Positions 34,768 to 43,429 of a stretch of 64,000 nucleotides of DNA are shown here, piece by piece. Numbering within the stretch: position 1 is the stretch's first letter; each line of letters starts with the position of its first letter. A program made the position numbers and the translations under genes. Source of the DNA: Anaerolineae bacterium (GTDB taxonomy: Bacteria > Chloroflexota > Anaerolineae > Aggregatilineales > Phototrophicaceae); assembly GCA_022843385.1 (NCBI GenBank), contig JALHNT010000025.1:1-64000 (forward strand). Reading direction: 5' to 3'. A model generated the notes under the pieces. It was given only the letters and a program-made list of their open reading frames with translations, made no database searches and was not told the DNA's origin.

Positions 34768-35727
34768 TTGAGTGAAGCGTCGTCCCTGTTGGAAGGATTG
34801 GTCGTCAGCGACCAGAGTGGTTTTTTTCGTGTTGAACTGGCGGATGGTCGGTCGGTGACCTGTCGTTTACGCGGTCGGTTGATGGAGGAAGCGCAGTCAT
34901 CCGATATCGCCGCCATTGGTGATCGTGTCAGTTTTCAAATTCTGGCTGACGGAACGGGCAGCATTGAAGCGGTTCTGCCCCGCAAAAGCATCCTTTCACG
35001 GGCGATGCGGACAGAAGGCAAACGTGGCGCAGGCGACTCCGAGCGCGAGCAGGTGATTATTGCCAATGCTGAGCAGGCCTTATTCGTATTTGCGGCGGCA
35101 CAGCCTTCCCCCAATCTGCGGATGCTGGATCGGTTTCTCGTATCGGGCGAGAAATCCGGCATCGAAAAATTAATCATCGTTGTCAACAAAATGGATCTGG
35201 AAGATAACTCGATTACGACCGCACGCTTTGCCCCATATCAGAAGATGGGCTATCGCGTCCTGTACACCTGTGCCAAAGATCGGCTGGGGGTGGATGAACT
35301 GACCGAGCTACTCAAGGATCACCTGTCGGTCTTCACCGGGCCATCGGGCGTGGGCAAGACCAGCCTCCTCAACATCGTCCAACCGGGGCTGGGGCGCGCT
35401 GTCAAGGCCGTCAGTCAACGCCGCTCGGAAGGCATCCACACCACCCGCGACAGTGCGCTGGTGCGGTTGGACATCGGCGGCTATCTGGCCGATACGCCCG
35501 GGCTGCGCTCATTGACGTTGTGGGATGTCGAGCCGGAGGAGCTGGATGGCTACTTCCGTGAGATCGCGCCCTTCGTCAGCCAGTGCAAGTTCAATGATTG
35601 CAGTCATCATCAGGAATTGGGCTGCGCGGTACGAACTGCCGTCGAACAGGGTGCTATTGCTCGCAGTCGCTACGAGAGTTTTCTGGTGCTGCGCGATGAA
35701 CTGGAAGCGGCCTACGCCGTCTATTGA
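34768..35727 (+). CDS. rsgA: Small-subunit-dependent GTPase A, ribosome biogenesis
   Basis: A circularly permuted GTPase that assists late 30S maturation. The TTG at 34768 has AAGGAG eight bases upstream; the open frame upstream to 34618 is not family-like. The 319-residue product has an OB domain (VVSDQSGFFRVELADG). Permuted G motifs come in the order G4 VVNKMDLED, G1 GPSGVGKTSLLN, then the Ser/Arg-rich switch region HTTRDSALVRL and G3 DTPGLRSL. The C-terminal zinc motif is CKFNDCSHHQELGCAV. The gene is convergent with the HAD hydrolase gene by 11 bases. Confidence 0.95.
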   Translation: MSEASSLLEGLVVSDQSGFFRVELADGRSVTCRLRGRLMEEAQSSDIAAIGDRVSFQILADGTGSIEAVLPRKSILSRAMRTEGKRGAGDSEREQVIIANAEQALFVFAAAQPSPNLRMLDRFLVSGEKSGIEKLIIVVNKMDLEDNSITTARFAPYQKMGYRVLYTCAKDRLGVDELTELLKDHLSVFTGPSGVGKTSLLNIVQPGLGRAVKAVSQRRSEGIHTTRDSALVRLDIGGYLADTPGLRSLTLWDVEPEELDGYFREIAPFVSQCKFNDCSHHQELGCAVRTAVEQGAIARSRYESFLVLRDELEAAYAVY

Positions 35728-35738
35728 GGCCGAGGCGC

Positions 35739-36419
35739 TCAAACCGACGCTGGTGTAACCAGTTGCACCAGTTCCGGCAAGGAGCTGATCTGGAATTCTG
35801 GTTCGGGGTAATGCCCCGGCCAGTCGAACCCATCGGAAAGCCAAACGCTGACGATGCCGCTGGTCACCGCGCCAAACACATCGTTGAGCGGGTGATCGCC
35901 GACGAAGAGGGTTGTGCTGGGGGCGGCATTCAGTTTTTGCAGCGCCAGCTTGAAGATAGTAGGGTCCGGCTTGCGATACCCCACCGTCTCCGACACGACC
36001 ACTGTATCCATATAGTCGCGCACGCCGATGGCATCAATCGTCGCATTCTGTGCCTGCGCCTGCCCGTTGGTGATGATCCCCAGACGGAAGCCGCGTTCGC
36101 GCAGGGTTTGCAGCGTTTCGTGCAACCCCTCGCGCCCCTTCATACAGCGCGGTGACCGGGTGTACCAGAATTCGCGCATGGTGTCGGCAGTGGGACTCTG
36201 AAACCAGGGCAGCCGGCTGACCAGATCGCTGAACATAATCTCTTTGGGGCGATACCCGCCGCCGTCGCACAACTGCATGATGCGCTCGAGCCGATCCGGC
36301 GTGATGGTCTTGAGCTGGTCGGCGAAGTGGCGATAAAAGAGCAGGGAAAAGGCGTGGATCGAACGCTTTCGGTCAGTGAGGGTGTTATCCAGATCAAACA
36401 GAATCGTCGCGATACTCAT
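35739..36419 (-). CDS. HAD-superfamily hydrolase
   Basis: About 226 residues from the ATG at 36419, which gives MSIATILFDLDNTLTD with the DxDxT nucleophile motif. An ATG at 36431 is an alternative. Motif 2 is LGIITNGQ, motif 3 is K166-like in VGYRKPDPTIF, and motif 4 is LFVGDHPLNDVFGA. The alpha-helical cap lies between motifs 1 and 2, as in the HAD-IA/YjjG-like phosphatases that remove phosphate from small metabolites such as non-canonical nucleotides. The exact substrate is not visible. Confidence 0.9.
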   Translation of the reverse strand: MSIATILFDLDNTLTDRKRSIHAFSLLFYRHFADQLKTITPDRLERIMQLCDGGGYRPKEIMFSDLVSRLPWFQSPTADTMREFWYTRSPRCMKGREGLHETLQTLRERGFRLGIITNGQAQAQNATIDAIGVRDYMDTVVVSETVGYRKPDPTIFKLALQKLNAAPSTTLFVGDHPLNDVFGAVTSGIVSVWLSDGFDWPGHYPEPEFQISSLPELVQLVTPASV

Positions 36420-36638
36420 GGATGGGCGCATAACTCTACATCTCGGCCTGGATGAATCTATATCACACAATATGTTAATGTGAGTCTAAATTTATGTGAA
36501 ATTTGTGAGTCCAGTCAAGTACCCAGCCAAAATCATACATGTCAGCATGTCGAAGCCAACACGCACAACCGGAAATACTGTCCGTCAACGACGTGGCGGA
36601 AGCTCAGGCAGGAGAATCGATGGGTAGGGTAAAGCAGG

Positions 36639-37013
36639 CTAGTTGGGATGAATGGCGCGATTGACCGTCTTGACGAGATGGTCGAGCTTAAACGGTTTGG
36701 TGATGAAAGCCGCTGCACCCATCTCCGCGGCCTGCTGCTGCCATTCGACACCCGGTGCCGCGCTGACCATGATGAACGGAATGGCGTCATAATCCGAATG
36801 GGCACGCAGCCATTCCAGGAAAGCGATGCCATTCATCTGTGGCATATAATAATTGCTCAGAATCAGATCGGGCAGCGTCTCGCTGTGCTCCAGCAGTTCG
36901 ATACCTTCCTGTCCATGTCGACCCGCGATCACAGCATGGCCTTGCTGCTGCAATGTCATGTTAACCAGCGAAACAATATCCGGATTGTCATCAAGGACGA
37001 GTATCTGAGCCAT
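36639..37013 (-). CDS. Stand-alone receiver protein with Asn at phosphosite
   Basis: From the ATG at 37013 a 124-residue single receiver domain: MAQILVLDDNPDIVSLVNMT with the acidic pair. The phosphoacceptor block is PDLILSNYYMPQMNG, with Asn (N54) at the Asp position and Asn again at the usual acidic +8. The switch residue is Ser in FIMVSAAPG, and FITKPFK keeps the Lys. Apart from the missing Asp it is a textbook CheY-like fold. No kinase or output domain is adjacent. It is divergent from ssb across an A+T-rich spacer. Confidence 0.85.
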   Translation of the reverse strand: MAQILVLDDNPDIVSLVNMTLQQQGHAVIAGRHGQEGIELLEHSETLPDLILSNYYMPQMNGIAFLEWLRAHSDYDAIPFIMVSAAPGVEWQQQAAEMGAAAFITKPFKLDHLVKTVNRAIHPN

Positions 37014-37244
37014 GTGTCTGTCGTTCCAATCCAAGCCACTTCTTGATTCAGTATAGCATTGAAATGAGTTCGGTTAATCAGAAATAATCAACAATATCTC
37101 AATTCTTTGTTAATTTATCAGATAACCCTCAAGGATTGGGGGTATACAAAAATGACAATCGAGAATAGAATTAAATTTCTAATCACTCCACAAATCCTGC
37201 GACTATGTTATAACTGAACCAGGTTATTCGCGAGAGGAGAGCGT

Positions 37245-37652
37245 ATGTCAGGCTACCAACAGGTCATCATTGTAGGTAATGTCGGTCGGGTCGACGAACT
37301 CAAGTATCTGCAATCCGGCGTTCCGGTGCTGGGGTTCACGGTTGCCGTCAGTCAGGTTAGCGGCAGCGGCGAAAACCGCACCGAGAAAACTACCTGGTTT
37401 CGGGTTTCTGCCTGGCGACAGTTGGCCGAAAGCCTGGCTCCTTATATCGTCAAAGGTAAGCAGTTGATGGTAGTCGGCACCATTGAAGCCCGCGCCTACG
37501 TGGATAAATCCAATCAACCGCAGGCGCAGCTTGAGCTGAATGCGCGCGAGATCAAGTTGCTCGGTTCGCGCCAGGAAGGTGAAGGCGGACGCGGCGAGTA
37601 TAATGATTATGGCGCACCTGCTCCAGATAACATGGGCGACATCCCCTTTTAG
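37245..37652 (+). CDS. ssb: Single-stranded DNA-binding protein
   Basis: A 135-residue OB-fold protein protecting ssDNA in replication and repair. It starts MSGYQQVIIVGNVGRVDELK and contains KTTWFRVSAWRQLAESLAPY and KGKQLMVVGTIEARAY. It ends DNMGDIPF, the acidic interaction tip (consensus DDDIPF). GAGAGGAGAGCG precedes the ATG. It is slightly short compared with E. coli SSB (178) but normal for this group. It is followed by a hairpin shared with the convergent hydrolase gene. Confidence 0.96.
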   Translation: MSGYQQVIIVGNVGRVDELKYLQSGVPVLGFTVAVSQVSGSGENRTEKTTWFRVSAWRQLAESLAPYIVKGKQLMVVGTIEARAYVDKSNQPQAQLELNAREIKLLGSRQEGEGGRGEYNDYGAPAPDNMGDIPF

Positions 37653-37679
37653 TATTGCCAGGGCAAACTGGACAAAATC

Positions 37680-37705
37680 GGTGAGCAACCGCTTGGCTGC
37701 TCACC
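37680..37705. terminator. Hairpin between convergent ssb and hydrolase genes
   Basis: GGTGAGCA / TGCTCACC with a 10-base loop that can add two G-C pairs. It is placed 28 bases after the ssb stop and 29 before the end of the opposing gene, so it probably serves both. Confidence 0.7.
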
Positions 37706-37733
37706 TTCGAGATTGTAAGCCGCTGAGGGGTTA

Positions 37734-38555
37734 TTATGCCCTTTGCAGAAAATCAAGCAGTAGCGGATTGAACACCTCAGGGCGTTCAAAGCTCGGCACA
37801 TGCCCTGCTCCCTCGATCATGACTTTGCGCGCGTTACTCATGCCAGCAACCATCAGATCGGCAGCCTCCACAATGACTGGGTGATCGAGCGTACCATCCA
37901 CGACCAGCGCCGCACACTGAACGGCATCCAGTCGCCTTAGAGCAGGCGGGGTCAATGGATTGACCGGCTGCATATCGGCAATCAAGAATGTTTGGCGCTC
38001 GACCGGAATGCGATTCATCAGCAGCGCTTTTTCACGCAGCGCCTTATCCACTGCATCCGGTTCGCGGAACGAGCCATCCAGCCAGATGCGGATTTGTAGT
38101 TCATTCGCTCGCTCGACATCGGCGCGTTGCATGGCATCCAGCATCTCCAGCAAATAACGGGGTGGTTCACCCTGTGGCTCAAAGCCACTCGGTGTTGAGC
38201 CGACCAGCGTCAATGAACGAATGCGTTCGGGTTGTTCCAGGGCGAGATCAAGCATAATCATCCCGCCGTTGGAGCAACCGACAAAGTGTGCCGAACCGAC
38301 TTCCAGGTAATCCAGCAACCGGCAGAGATCATCACGGCGGGAGACTGGCCCGTTTGCCGGGCTAGATTGACCGTAACCGCGCATATCATAGCGAATCACG
38401 CGAAAATGCTGTGCCAGTATTTCCCACTGAGCGTCAAACATGCGGCTATCGAGGAACGCGGCATGGGATAGGACAACCGGGTCGCCGGCTCCAGCGGTTT
38501 CGTAGTACAGCGTGCCATTGTCTAACTCCAGGTAACCACTTGTTGTGTGTGTCAT
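37734..38555 (-). CDS. Alpha/beta-fold hydrolase
   Basis: A 273-residue soluble hydrolase. The oxyanion loop is SHAAFLD, the nucleophile elbow is GCSNGGMI, the Asp is in VVDGTLDHP, and the His is in IEGAGHVP. RYDMRGYGQS is the usual beta-4/5 turn. It resembles 3-oxoadipate enol-lactonase-like and haloperoxidase-like members; no diagnostic substrate motif is seen. It is divergently transcribed from a WYL-domain regulator across 100 bases containing a GTGACA palindrome, so it is probably controlled by that regulator. Confidence 0.88.
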   Translation of the reverse strand: MTHTTSGYLELDNGTLYYETAGAGDPVVLSHAAFLDSRMFDAQWEILAQHFRVIRYDMRGYGQSSPANGPVSRRDDLCRLLDYLEVGSAHFVGCSNGGMIMLDLALEQPERIRSLTLVGSTPSGFEPQGEPPRYLLEMLDAMQRADVERANELQIRIWLDGSFREPDAVDKALREKALLMNRIPVERQTFLIADMQPVNPLTPPALRRLDAVQCAALVVDGTLDHPVIVEAADLMVAGMSNARKVMIEGAGHVPSFERPEVFNPLLLDFLQRA

Positions 38556-38608
38556 GCTATTTGCTCCTTGCCTTTATCCTCAACCATCCTGATGATAGGC
38601 TGCATTGG

Positions 38609-38625
38609 GTGACATCCTGTGTCAC
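38609..38625. promoter_or_regulatory. Candidate WYL-regulator operator
   Basis: GTGACA-TCCTG-TGTCAC, a 6-bp inverted repeat centred between the divergent hydrolase and WYL-regulator starts. It is a natural candidate for autoregulation and control of the hydrolase gene. Confidence 0.5.
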
Positions 38626-38657
38626 TCAAGATTCATAGTCGCATCAGGGAGATAATC

Positions 38658-39614
38658 GTGCGTGCTGATCGTCTGCTGACCATGATGATGTTACTGCAAA
38701 CACGCGGCAAGCTCACAGCGCAGGTGTTGGCGCAAGAACTGAATGTGTCACGCCGCACGATTTTGCGGGATGTGAATGCCCTTTCGTTAGCCGGAGTTCC
38801 GATCTACTGCGAAGGGGGGCATGGCGGCGGAATTGCCCTGGATGAACATTATCGCACCAAGCTGACTGGACTCCATACGCAGGAGGTTAAGGCACTTTTC
38901 ATCACGAACAATCAAACAGTCCTGCGTGATGTTGGCCTGAATGATGCCGCCGAGCAACTCCTCATTAAACTGCTTGCCACCCTTCCTGAGACTCATCGCC
39001 TGACTGTGGATCACATTCGCCAGCGCCTGATGATCGACCCGACCTGGTGGTGGCACAATTCTGAGACACCGCCCTTCTGGGATGATCTCCAGCAAGGTGT
39101 TTATGAAGACCGCGTGATTGAAGTGACTTATGAACGTTATGAAGGCGATGTGGTGGAGCGTGTGCTGGAACCTTATAGCCTGGTCAACAAGTCCAGCCAT
39201 TGGTATCTCGTCGCTCGAAGGGCCGGCGAGTTCCGAACCTATCGTGTTTCCCGCTTGCAGACGCTTCATTTGCGCGATCAGCATTTTGTCCGCCAGCCGG
39301 ATTTTGATCTTCAATCTTATTGGCGGTCCCATTTGGCTGAGTTCGTCGAGAGCTTTTCTGAGTATCAGTGTGTGCTACACATTCATCCCCAGCGCGAAGC
39401 ATTCGTCAAATGGCTGATGCCCGGACGCTGGCACATGGTCGGAGAAGTGGACGCTGCGGGTTGGGTGACGCTGAAATTAATGATGGACTCTGTGCTGCTG
39501 GCGAAAATGCTGGTGTTTGGGCTGGGGGATGCGGTTAGCATTGTCTCACCACCGGAACTGGCGGATGCTGTACTAGCGGATGCGAGGATGATTGTTCAAC
39601 GCCTCGCTCAATAG
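38658..39614 (+). CDS. YafY-type WYL-domain transcriptional regulator
   Basis: The GTG at 38658 has GGGAGA five bases upstream and gives MRADRLLTMMMLLQTRGKLT, the normal family start; the upstream extension to 38619 is unsupported. The 318-residue protein has an N-terminal HTH_11 domain (AQVLAQELNVSRRTILRDVN, then ALSLAGVPIY). The WYL domain follows at about 140-220 (SLVNKSSHWYLVARRAGEFR, with WYL as HWYLV), then a WCX C-terminal domain. WYL domains bind nucleotides or nucleic acid. It likely represses or activates the divergent hydrolase gene. Confidence 0.9.
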   Translation: MRADRLLTMMMLLQTRGKLTAQVLAQELNVSRRTILRDVNALSLAGVPIYCEGGHGGGIALDEHYRTKLTGLHTQEVKALFITNNQTVLRDVGLNDAAEQLLIKLLATLPETHRLTVDHIRQRLMIDPTWWWHNSETPPFWDDLQQGVYEDRVIEVTYERYEGDVVERVLEPYSLVNKSSHWYLVARRAGEFRTYRVSRLQTLHLRDQHFVRQPDFDLQSYWRSHLAEFVESFSEYQCVLHIHPQREAFVKWLMPGRWHMVGEVDAAGWVTLKLMMDSVLLAKMLVFGLGDAVSIVSPPELADAVLADARMIVQRLAQ

Positions 39615-39647
39615 TGGTGCAGGGAGTGGATTGTTCCCCGCACCACG
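39615..39647. terminator. Bidirectional terminator hairpin
   Basis: GTGGTGC-a-GGGA / TCCC-c-GCACCAC, two stacked stems with one internal mismatch, between the stop codons of the convergent WYL and iminopeptidase genes. Confidence 0.75.
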
Positions 39648-39657
39648 CTTTCACAGG

Positions 39658-40551
39658 CTACTCGTGCTGGCGGATGAAGTCGCCCAGCACCTGCATATAA
39701 CGCTCGGCTTCCTCGACATGGGACATGTGTGAGCTGTTCTCGAACAGAACCCACTGTGCGCCGGGGATGCCCTGCCGCACCGTCTCGGCGATGACCGGCG
39801 TGGCCTCGTCATATTTCCCGGAGGTGACCAGCGTCGGCGCGTTGATCTCCGGCAGGCGATGGCGCACATCCCAGGTCTTGAGTGTGCCGACCACATGGAA
39901 CTCGCTGGGGCCGTTCATGGTGTTGTAGACTTCGCCGTTCTCGGCCAGATAAGCAAAGCTGCGCTGGACATAATCCGGTGGCGGCACCACCCGGCAGACA
40001 TGACGATCATAGAATTCTTGCATCGCCGCCGCATACTCCGCGCTGGTGGTCGTCCCGGCCTGTTCATGCTGTTGCAGCGTGGCTTCGACTTCTGGCGGCA
40101 GCAGTTGGCGCAGCTTGTTGGCCTCTTCCACCCACTGGATCATGCTGGCCGGCGAACTGGCAATCGTCAGGCTGGCGACACCTTGAGGCTGGGTGAACAT
40201 ATACTCCATCGCCAGCATCCCGCCCCACGACTGACCGAGCAGGTGGATACGCTCCAGCCCCAGCGCCCGCCGCACCACATCAACTTCCTCGACATACAGC
40301 GCCACCGTCCACATCTCCGGCTTGCTCTCGCCGATGGCCGAGCGTCCACAGCCGAGCTGATCGTAGTAGATCACCCGCCGCCCGCTAGCCACCATCGCGT
40401 CCAGCGACTCGAGATAATCGTGGGTGGCACCGGGGCCGCCATGCAGACATAGCAGCGGCAGCTTGCCCGGCTCTTCTTTCTCGCCAACGATGCGATACCA
40501 GGTGTGATAGCCTTTGAAGGGGATCGTCCCTTCGGTGATAGGGTAGGACAT
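39658..40551 (-). CDS. Proline iminopeptidase-like alpha/beta hydrolase (S33)
   Basis: A 297-residue protein of peptidase family S33, which removes N-terminal Pro or small residues from peptides. Marks are LCLHGGPGATHDYL (HGGPG oxyanion loop), YYDQLGCGRS, the nucleophile GQSWGGMLAMEY, Asp in SGKYDEATP, and His in FENSSHMSHVEE. It resembles the tricorn-interacting-factor F1 group, including the start with a GYHTWYRIVG motif. Cytosolic. It lies next to the GH28 gene but with its own 70-base gap. Confidence 0.9.
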   Translation of the reverse strand: MSYPITEGTIPFKGYHTWYRIVGEKEEPGKLPLLCLHGGPGATHDYLESLDAMVASGRRVIYYDQLGCGRSAIGESKPEMWTVALYVEEVDVVRRALGLERIHLLGQSWGGMLAMEYMFTQPQGVASLTIASSPASMIQWVEEANKLRQLLPPEVEATLQQHEQAGTTTSAEYAAAMQEFYDRHVCRVVPPPDYVQRSFAYLAENGEVYNTMNGPSEFHVVGTLKTWDVRHRLPEINAPTLVTSGKYDEATPVIAETVRQGIPGAQWVLFENSSHMSHVEEAERYMQVLGDFIRQHE

Positions 40552-40620
40552 GGTGCATTCCTTCTTCTAAAGGTGTGAACGATAAAATAGTGGCATTGCT
40601 GCCATCCCGTTGACCAATGC

Positions 40621-41973
40621 TCAGTGCTGCCAGATGGCGGCATGACGTTCCGGGTGGGCGGCTTCGCCTTTGAAGTCTTCCAGCTTCAACCCGGCGACGT
40701 TGATGGTTTCCAGCGCGTGATGGTACTCATCTGGTCGGTTTTCGCCCCAGACCACCTCGCAGTGGCGCAGCGTGACGCCGCTGGCATTGCGAATGAAAAA
40801 ACCAGAAGTCGGATGTGCCGGCATGCCTTCGCCGCCTTCAAACGGGCGGATGTCCTGAAGACCCGCCGGGATTTTCGTCGATTTGTTGAGTTCAACGCGG
40901 ACATTCTCGAACACAATATCCTGCAACGTGTCCTGCTCCCAGCCATAGACAAAGACGCCGTTTTCCCCTTTGCACAGAATGTTGGAGAAGCGAATCTGCC
41001 GCGAATGTCCCATCTCGTCGGCTGTCGTCCAGGGCATGGCGCAGATATAGATCGGTTCGGCTCGCCCCCACCAATCGTGATGAAACAGGCGCGTCTCGAT
41101 GATCATGTTGGAGAAGATCACATTCTCGATGTCGCTGTGATGACTCTGGTGGATGCCCAACCCGCGATTGGATGACTGAATGACGCACGAGTCAAAGATG
41201 ATATTGCGCATCGGGGCATAGGTTTCACAGCCGACCATCAGCGCGGTTGAGGTCGAGACCAGGGTACAGCCGGTGACGGTGATGTTCTCGCACGCGCCAA
41301 ATGCGCCGGCGTTGCCACAGCTCTTCATACAGATGCAGTCGTCGCCCGCCACGATATGGCAGTTGGCGATGCGCACATTACGACACTGGTCAATATCGAT
41401 GCCATCGCTGTTGGGCAGCTTGAGATCGTTCAGTATGCGAATCCCCTGGATCAGCACATCTTCGCAGCCGGAAAAGCGCAGCGTCCACATCGCCCCATCG
41501 CGGATCACAATGTCCTGAAACGTGACATTCTCGCAGCCAATCATGACCGAGGTGAAAGGGCGCAGCGGATGCATCCGGTAGATATGCGGCAGATTCTCGC
41601 GGATATATTTACGCCCGCCGCCATCGATCACGCCACCGCCGGTGAAAGCAATGTCATCGCAATCATAGGCCGCGATGAAGGTGATGCTCTCGCGCAGGTT
41701 GGGATAACCAACTCCCTTATGACTTTCCGCCGTCTGGACATAAGCGAAGTCGCTGGCATTGCCGCTGGCTTCGACTACCGCGCCGCGCTCGACATAAAAC
41801 TCGACATGCGACTGCATGCTGAGCGTTCCGCTGAGATAGATACCATCCGCCGGCACCAGCACCCGTCCGCCGCCCGCCGCGCCACAGGCATCAATCGCTG
41901 CCTGAATCGCCATAGTGTCGAGCGTTGTGCCATCGCCCACCGCGCCATAATCCCGAATGTTGTAAATTGCCAT
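40621..41973 (-). CDS. Glycoside hydrolase family 28 (polygalacturonase-like)
   Basis: The ATG at 41973 (GGAG nine bases upstream) starts MAIYNIRDYGAVGDGTTLDT, the pectate-lyase_3-like opening of GH28 beta-helices. About 450 residues. The catalytic region is NSDGIDIDQCRNVRIANC followed by AGDDCICMKS, matching the NTDG and GDD aspartates. The conserved His appears in LGIHQSHHSD as a variant of the G-H-G motif, and the RIK motif is not evident. Substrates are galacturonan or rhamnogalacturonan-type polymers. There is no signal peptide, so it may act on imported oligosaccharides. Confidence 0.9.
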   Translation of the reverse strand: MAIYNIRDYGAVGDGTTLDTMAIQAAIDACGAAGGGRVLVPADGIYLSGTLSMQSHVEFYVERGAVVEASGNASDFAYVQTAESHKGVGYPNLRESITFIAAYDCDDIAFTGGGVIDGGGRKYIRENLPHIYRMHPLRPFTSVMIGCENVTFQDIVIRDGAMWTLRFSGCEDVLIQGIRILNDLKLPNSDGIDIDQCRNVRIANCHIVAGDDCICMKSCGNAGAFGACENITVTGCTLVSTSTALMVGCETYAPMRNIIFDSCVIQSSNRGLGIHQSHHSDIENVIFSNMIIETRLFHHDWWGRAEPIYICAMPWTTADEMGHSRQIRFSNILCKGENGVFVYGWEQDTLQDIVFENVRVELNKSTKIPAGLQDIRPFEGGEGMPAHPTSGFFIRNASGVTLRHCEVVWGENRPDEYHHALETINVAGLKLEDFKGEAAHPERHAAIWQH

Positions 41974-42096
41974 GAAGGCTGTTCTCCAGATTTGAGAAAG
42001 ACGGCTATTCCTGGTCATCTCCATCGCTCTATTCTTGCAGATGGCGGCTGAATTTGCGACAGACCAGCCAGATCAGATTCTAACCATTCTGTAACA

Positions 42097-42141
42097 TGTC
42101 GATTGTCGAATGCCTGTCGATTCGCGGTCACCTCGTTCGTA
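42097..42141 (+). promoter_or_regulatory. Candidate ECF42 promoter with three TGTCGA boxes
   Basis: TGTCGA occurs at 42097, 42104 and 42115. The last is followed after 17 bases by CGTA at 42138, about 55 bases before the first DGPF gene. Reported ECF42 promoters have TGTCGA at -35 and a CG-rich short -10, so autoregulation of this cassette is likely. Confidence 0.55.
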
Positions 42142-42193
42142 GTAGAGGTAGAAGCGCCAATGAGAAGCGCTGTAAAAGCAAGAGGAGTGGATC

Positions 42194-42547
42194 ATGAAGT
42201 ACATGCTGTTGATCTATGGAAGCGAAGCCGTGGAAGCCGCCAAGAGCGAAGCGGTGCGTCAGGCTGAGATGGCGGAATACTTCGGGCTGAATGATTATGC
42301 CAAAGGGCGTAACATCAGCATTTCGTCGGCAGAAGCCTTGCTGCCGACTCAGATGGCGACCAGCGTACGTCTGCGCAACAATCAAATCGGGACGACCGAT
42401 GGCCCGTTTGCCGAAACCAAAGAGCAGCTTGCTGGCTATTATGTGATCGAGTGCCAGAACCTGGATGAGGCCATCGACTTCGCCGCCCATATTCCCGGTT
42501 CACGCGATGGCGTAGTAGAAATTCGTCCGGTAGTCGTATTCTCGTAA
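42194..42547 (+). CDS. DGPF/YCII-domain protein 1
   Basis: A 117-residue YCII-related protein: MKYMLLIYGSEAVEAAKSE, then SVRLRNNQIGTTDGPFAETK with the DGPF signature, GYYVIECQNLDEAIDFAAHI and a closing VEIRPVVVFS. The ferredoxin-like fold usually carries a His-Asp or acidic pair. In ECF42 loci these proteins accompany the sigma factor and may be its targets; their reaction is unknown. AAGAGGAGTGGATC precedes the ATG. It is the first gene of a four-gene plus-strand unit. Confidence 0.92.
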   Translation: MKYMLLIYGSEAVEAAKSEAVRQAEMAEYFGLNDYAKGRNISISSAEALLPTQMATSVRLRNNQIGTTDGPFAETKEQLAGYYVIECQNLDEAIDFAAHIPGSRDGVVEIRPVVVFS

Positions 42548-42622
42548 GCCACTTGTCGGAGCAGGTACGGCCTGCTGCCTGATCTACCATTGACCGTCTT
42601 AAGGAACGAAGAGGAGCCAATC

Positions 42623-42973
42623 ATGACCAAGTACATGCTGTTGATCTATGGAACCGAGCCAAGCGAGGAACCTACGCCGGAAGCCATTCAGGCCGAGATG
42701 GAAACTTACAATGCCTTCCAGGATGAAGTCGAGCAACGCGGTATGCTGGTTGCTTCCGAAGCGCTGCATCTCACCAATACTGCCCGCACCGTCCGCGTTC
42801 GCGATGGCAGGACGCTGCTAACTGATGGCCCGTTCGCCGAGACCAAAGAAATCCTGGGCGGCTATTACATACTGGACTGCCAGACGCCGGAAGAAGCGGT
42901 GGAGATGGCAGCCAAAATCCCCGGGGCGCTGACCGGCTCGGTGGAAATTCGTCCGGTGGTCGTGTTTTCATAG
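42623..42973 (+). CDS. DGPF/YCII-domain protein 2
   Basis: The ATG at 42623 (GAGGAG upstream) gives 116 residues: MTKYMLLIYGTEPSEEPTPE, VRVRDGRTLLTDGPFAETKE, GYYILDCQTPEEAVEMAAKI and VEIRPVVVFS. It is closer to copy 3 than to copy 1. The DNA start (about 20 bases from AAGTACATG) is almost identical to copy 1, showing tandem duplication. Upstream codons from 42590 belong to the spacer. Confidence 0.92.
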   Translation: MTKYMLLIYGTEPSEEPTPEAIQAEMETYNAFQDEVEQRGMLVASEALHLTNTARTVRVRDGRTLLTDGPFAETKEILGGYYILDCQTPEEAVEMAAKIPGALTGSVEIRPVVVFS

Positions 42974-43066
42974 ACGATTAACGAGCATTTAACCGAGCTG
43001 GGTGCGCCCGGCTTTATGATCTCATCTACAATTGATCGTGCACATTCTAAGCGATAGGAGCCAATC

Positions 43067-43426
43067 ATGACGAAGTACATGTTCCTGATTTACGGAACGC
43101 CATCGAACGAAGCGCCAGATCCGGCAGCCGCCCAGGCCGAGATGGCGGCATACTTTGCCTTCAATGAAGAGGCCGGGAAACGCGGCGCGCTGGTGGCTGG
43201 TGATTCGCTGCACCCCACCCCAACTGCGCGGACGGTGCGGGTGCGCGATGGCAAGACACTGCTGACCGACGGTCCGTTCGCCGAGACCAAAGAAGTGCTG
43301 GGCGGCTACTATATTCTGGACTGCCAGACGCCGGAAGAAGCGGCGGAGATGGCGGCCAAAATCCCCGGCGCACTGACCGGCTCGGTGGAAATTCGCCCGA
43401 TTGTTGATTTCAGCCAGATGGGATAA
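43067..43426 (+). CDS. DGPF/YCII-domain protein 3
   Basis: A 119-residue third copy: MTKYMFLIYGTPSNEAPDPA, RVRDGKTLLTDGPFAETKE, GYYILDCQTPEEAAEMAAKI and VEIRPIVDFSQMG. AGGAGCCAATC is the ribosome site. It ends three bases before the sigma-factor ATG, so the two are co-transcribed and probably coupled. Three tandem DGPF genes is more than the one or two usually seen. Confidence 0.92.
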   Translation: MTKYMFLIYGTPSNEAPDPAAAQAEMAAYFAFNEEAGKRGALVAGDSLHPTPTARTVRVRDGKTLLTDGPFAETKEVLGGYYILDCQTPEEAAEMAAKIPGALTGSVEIRPIVDFSQMG

Positions 43427-43429
43427 GCG

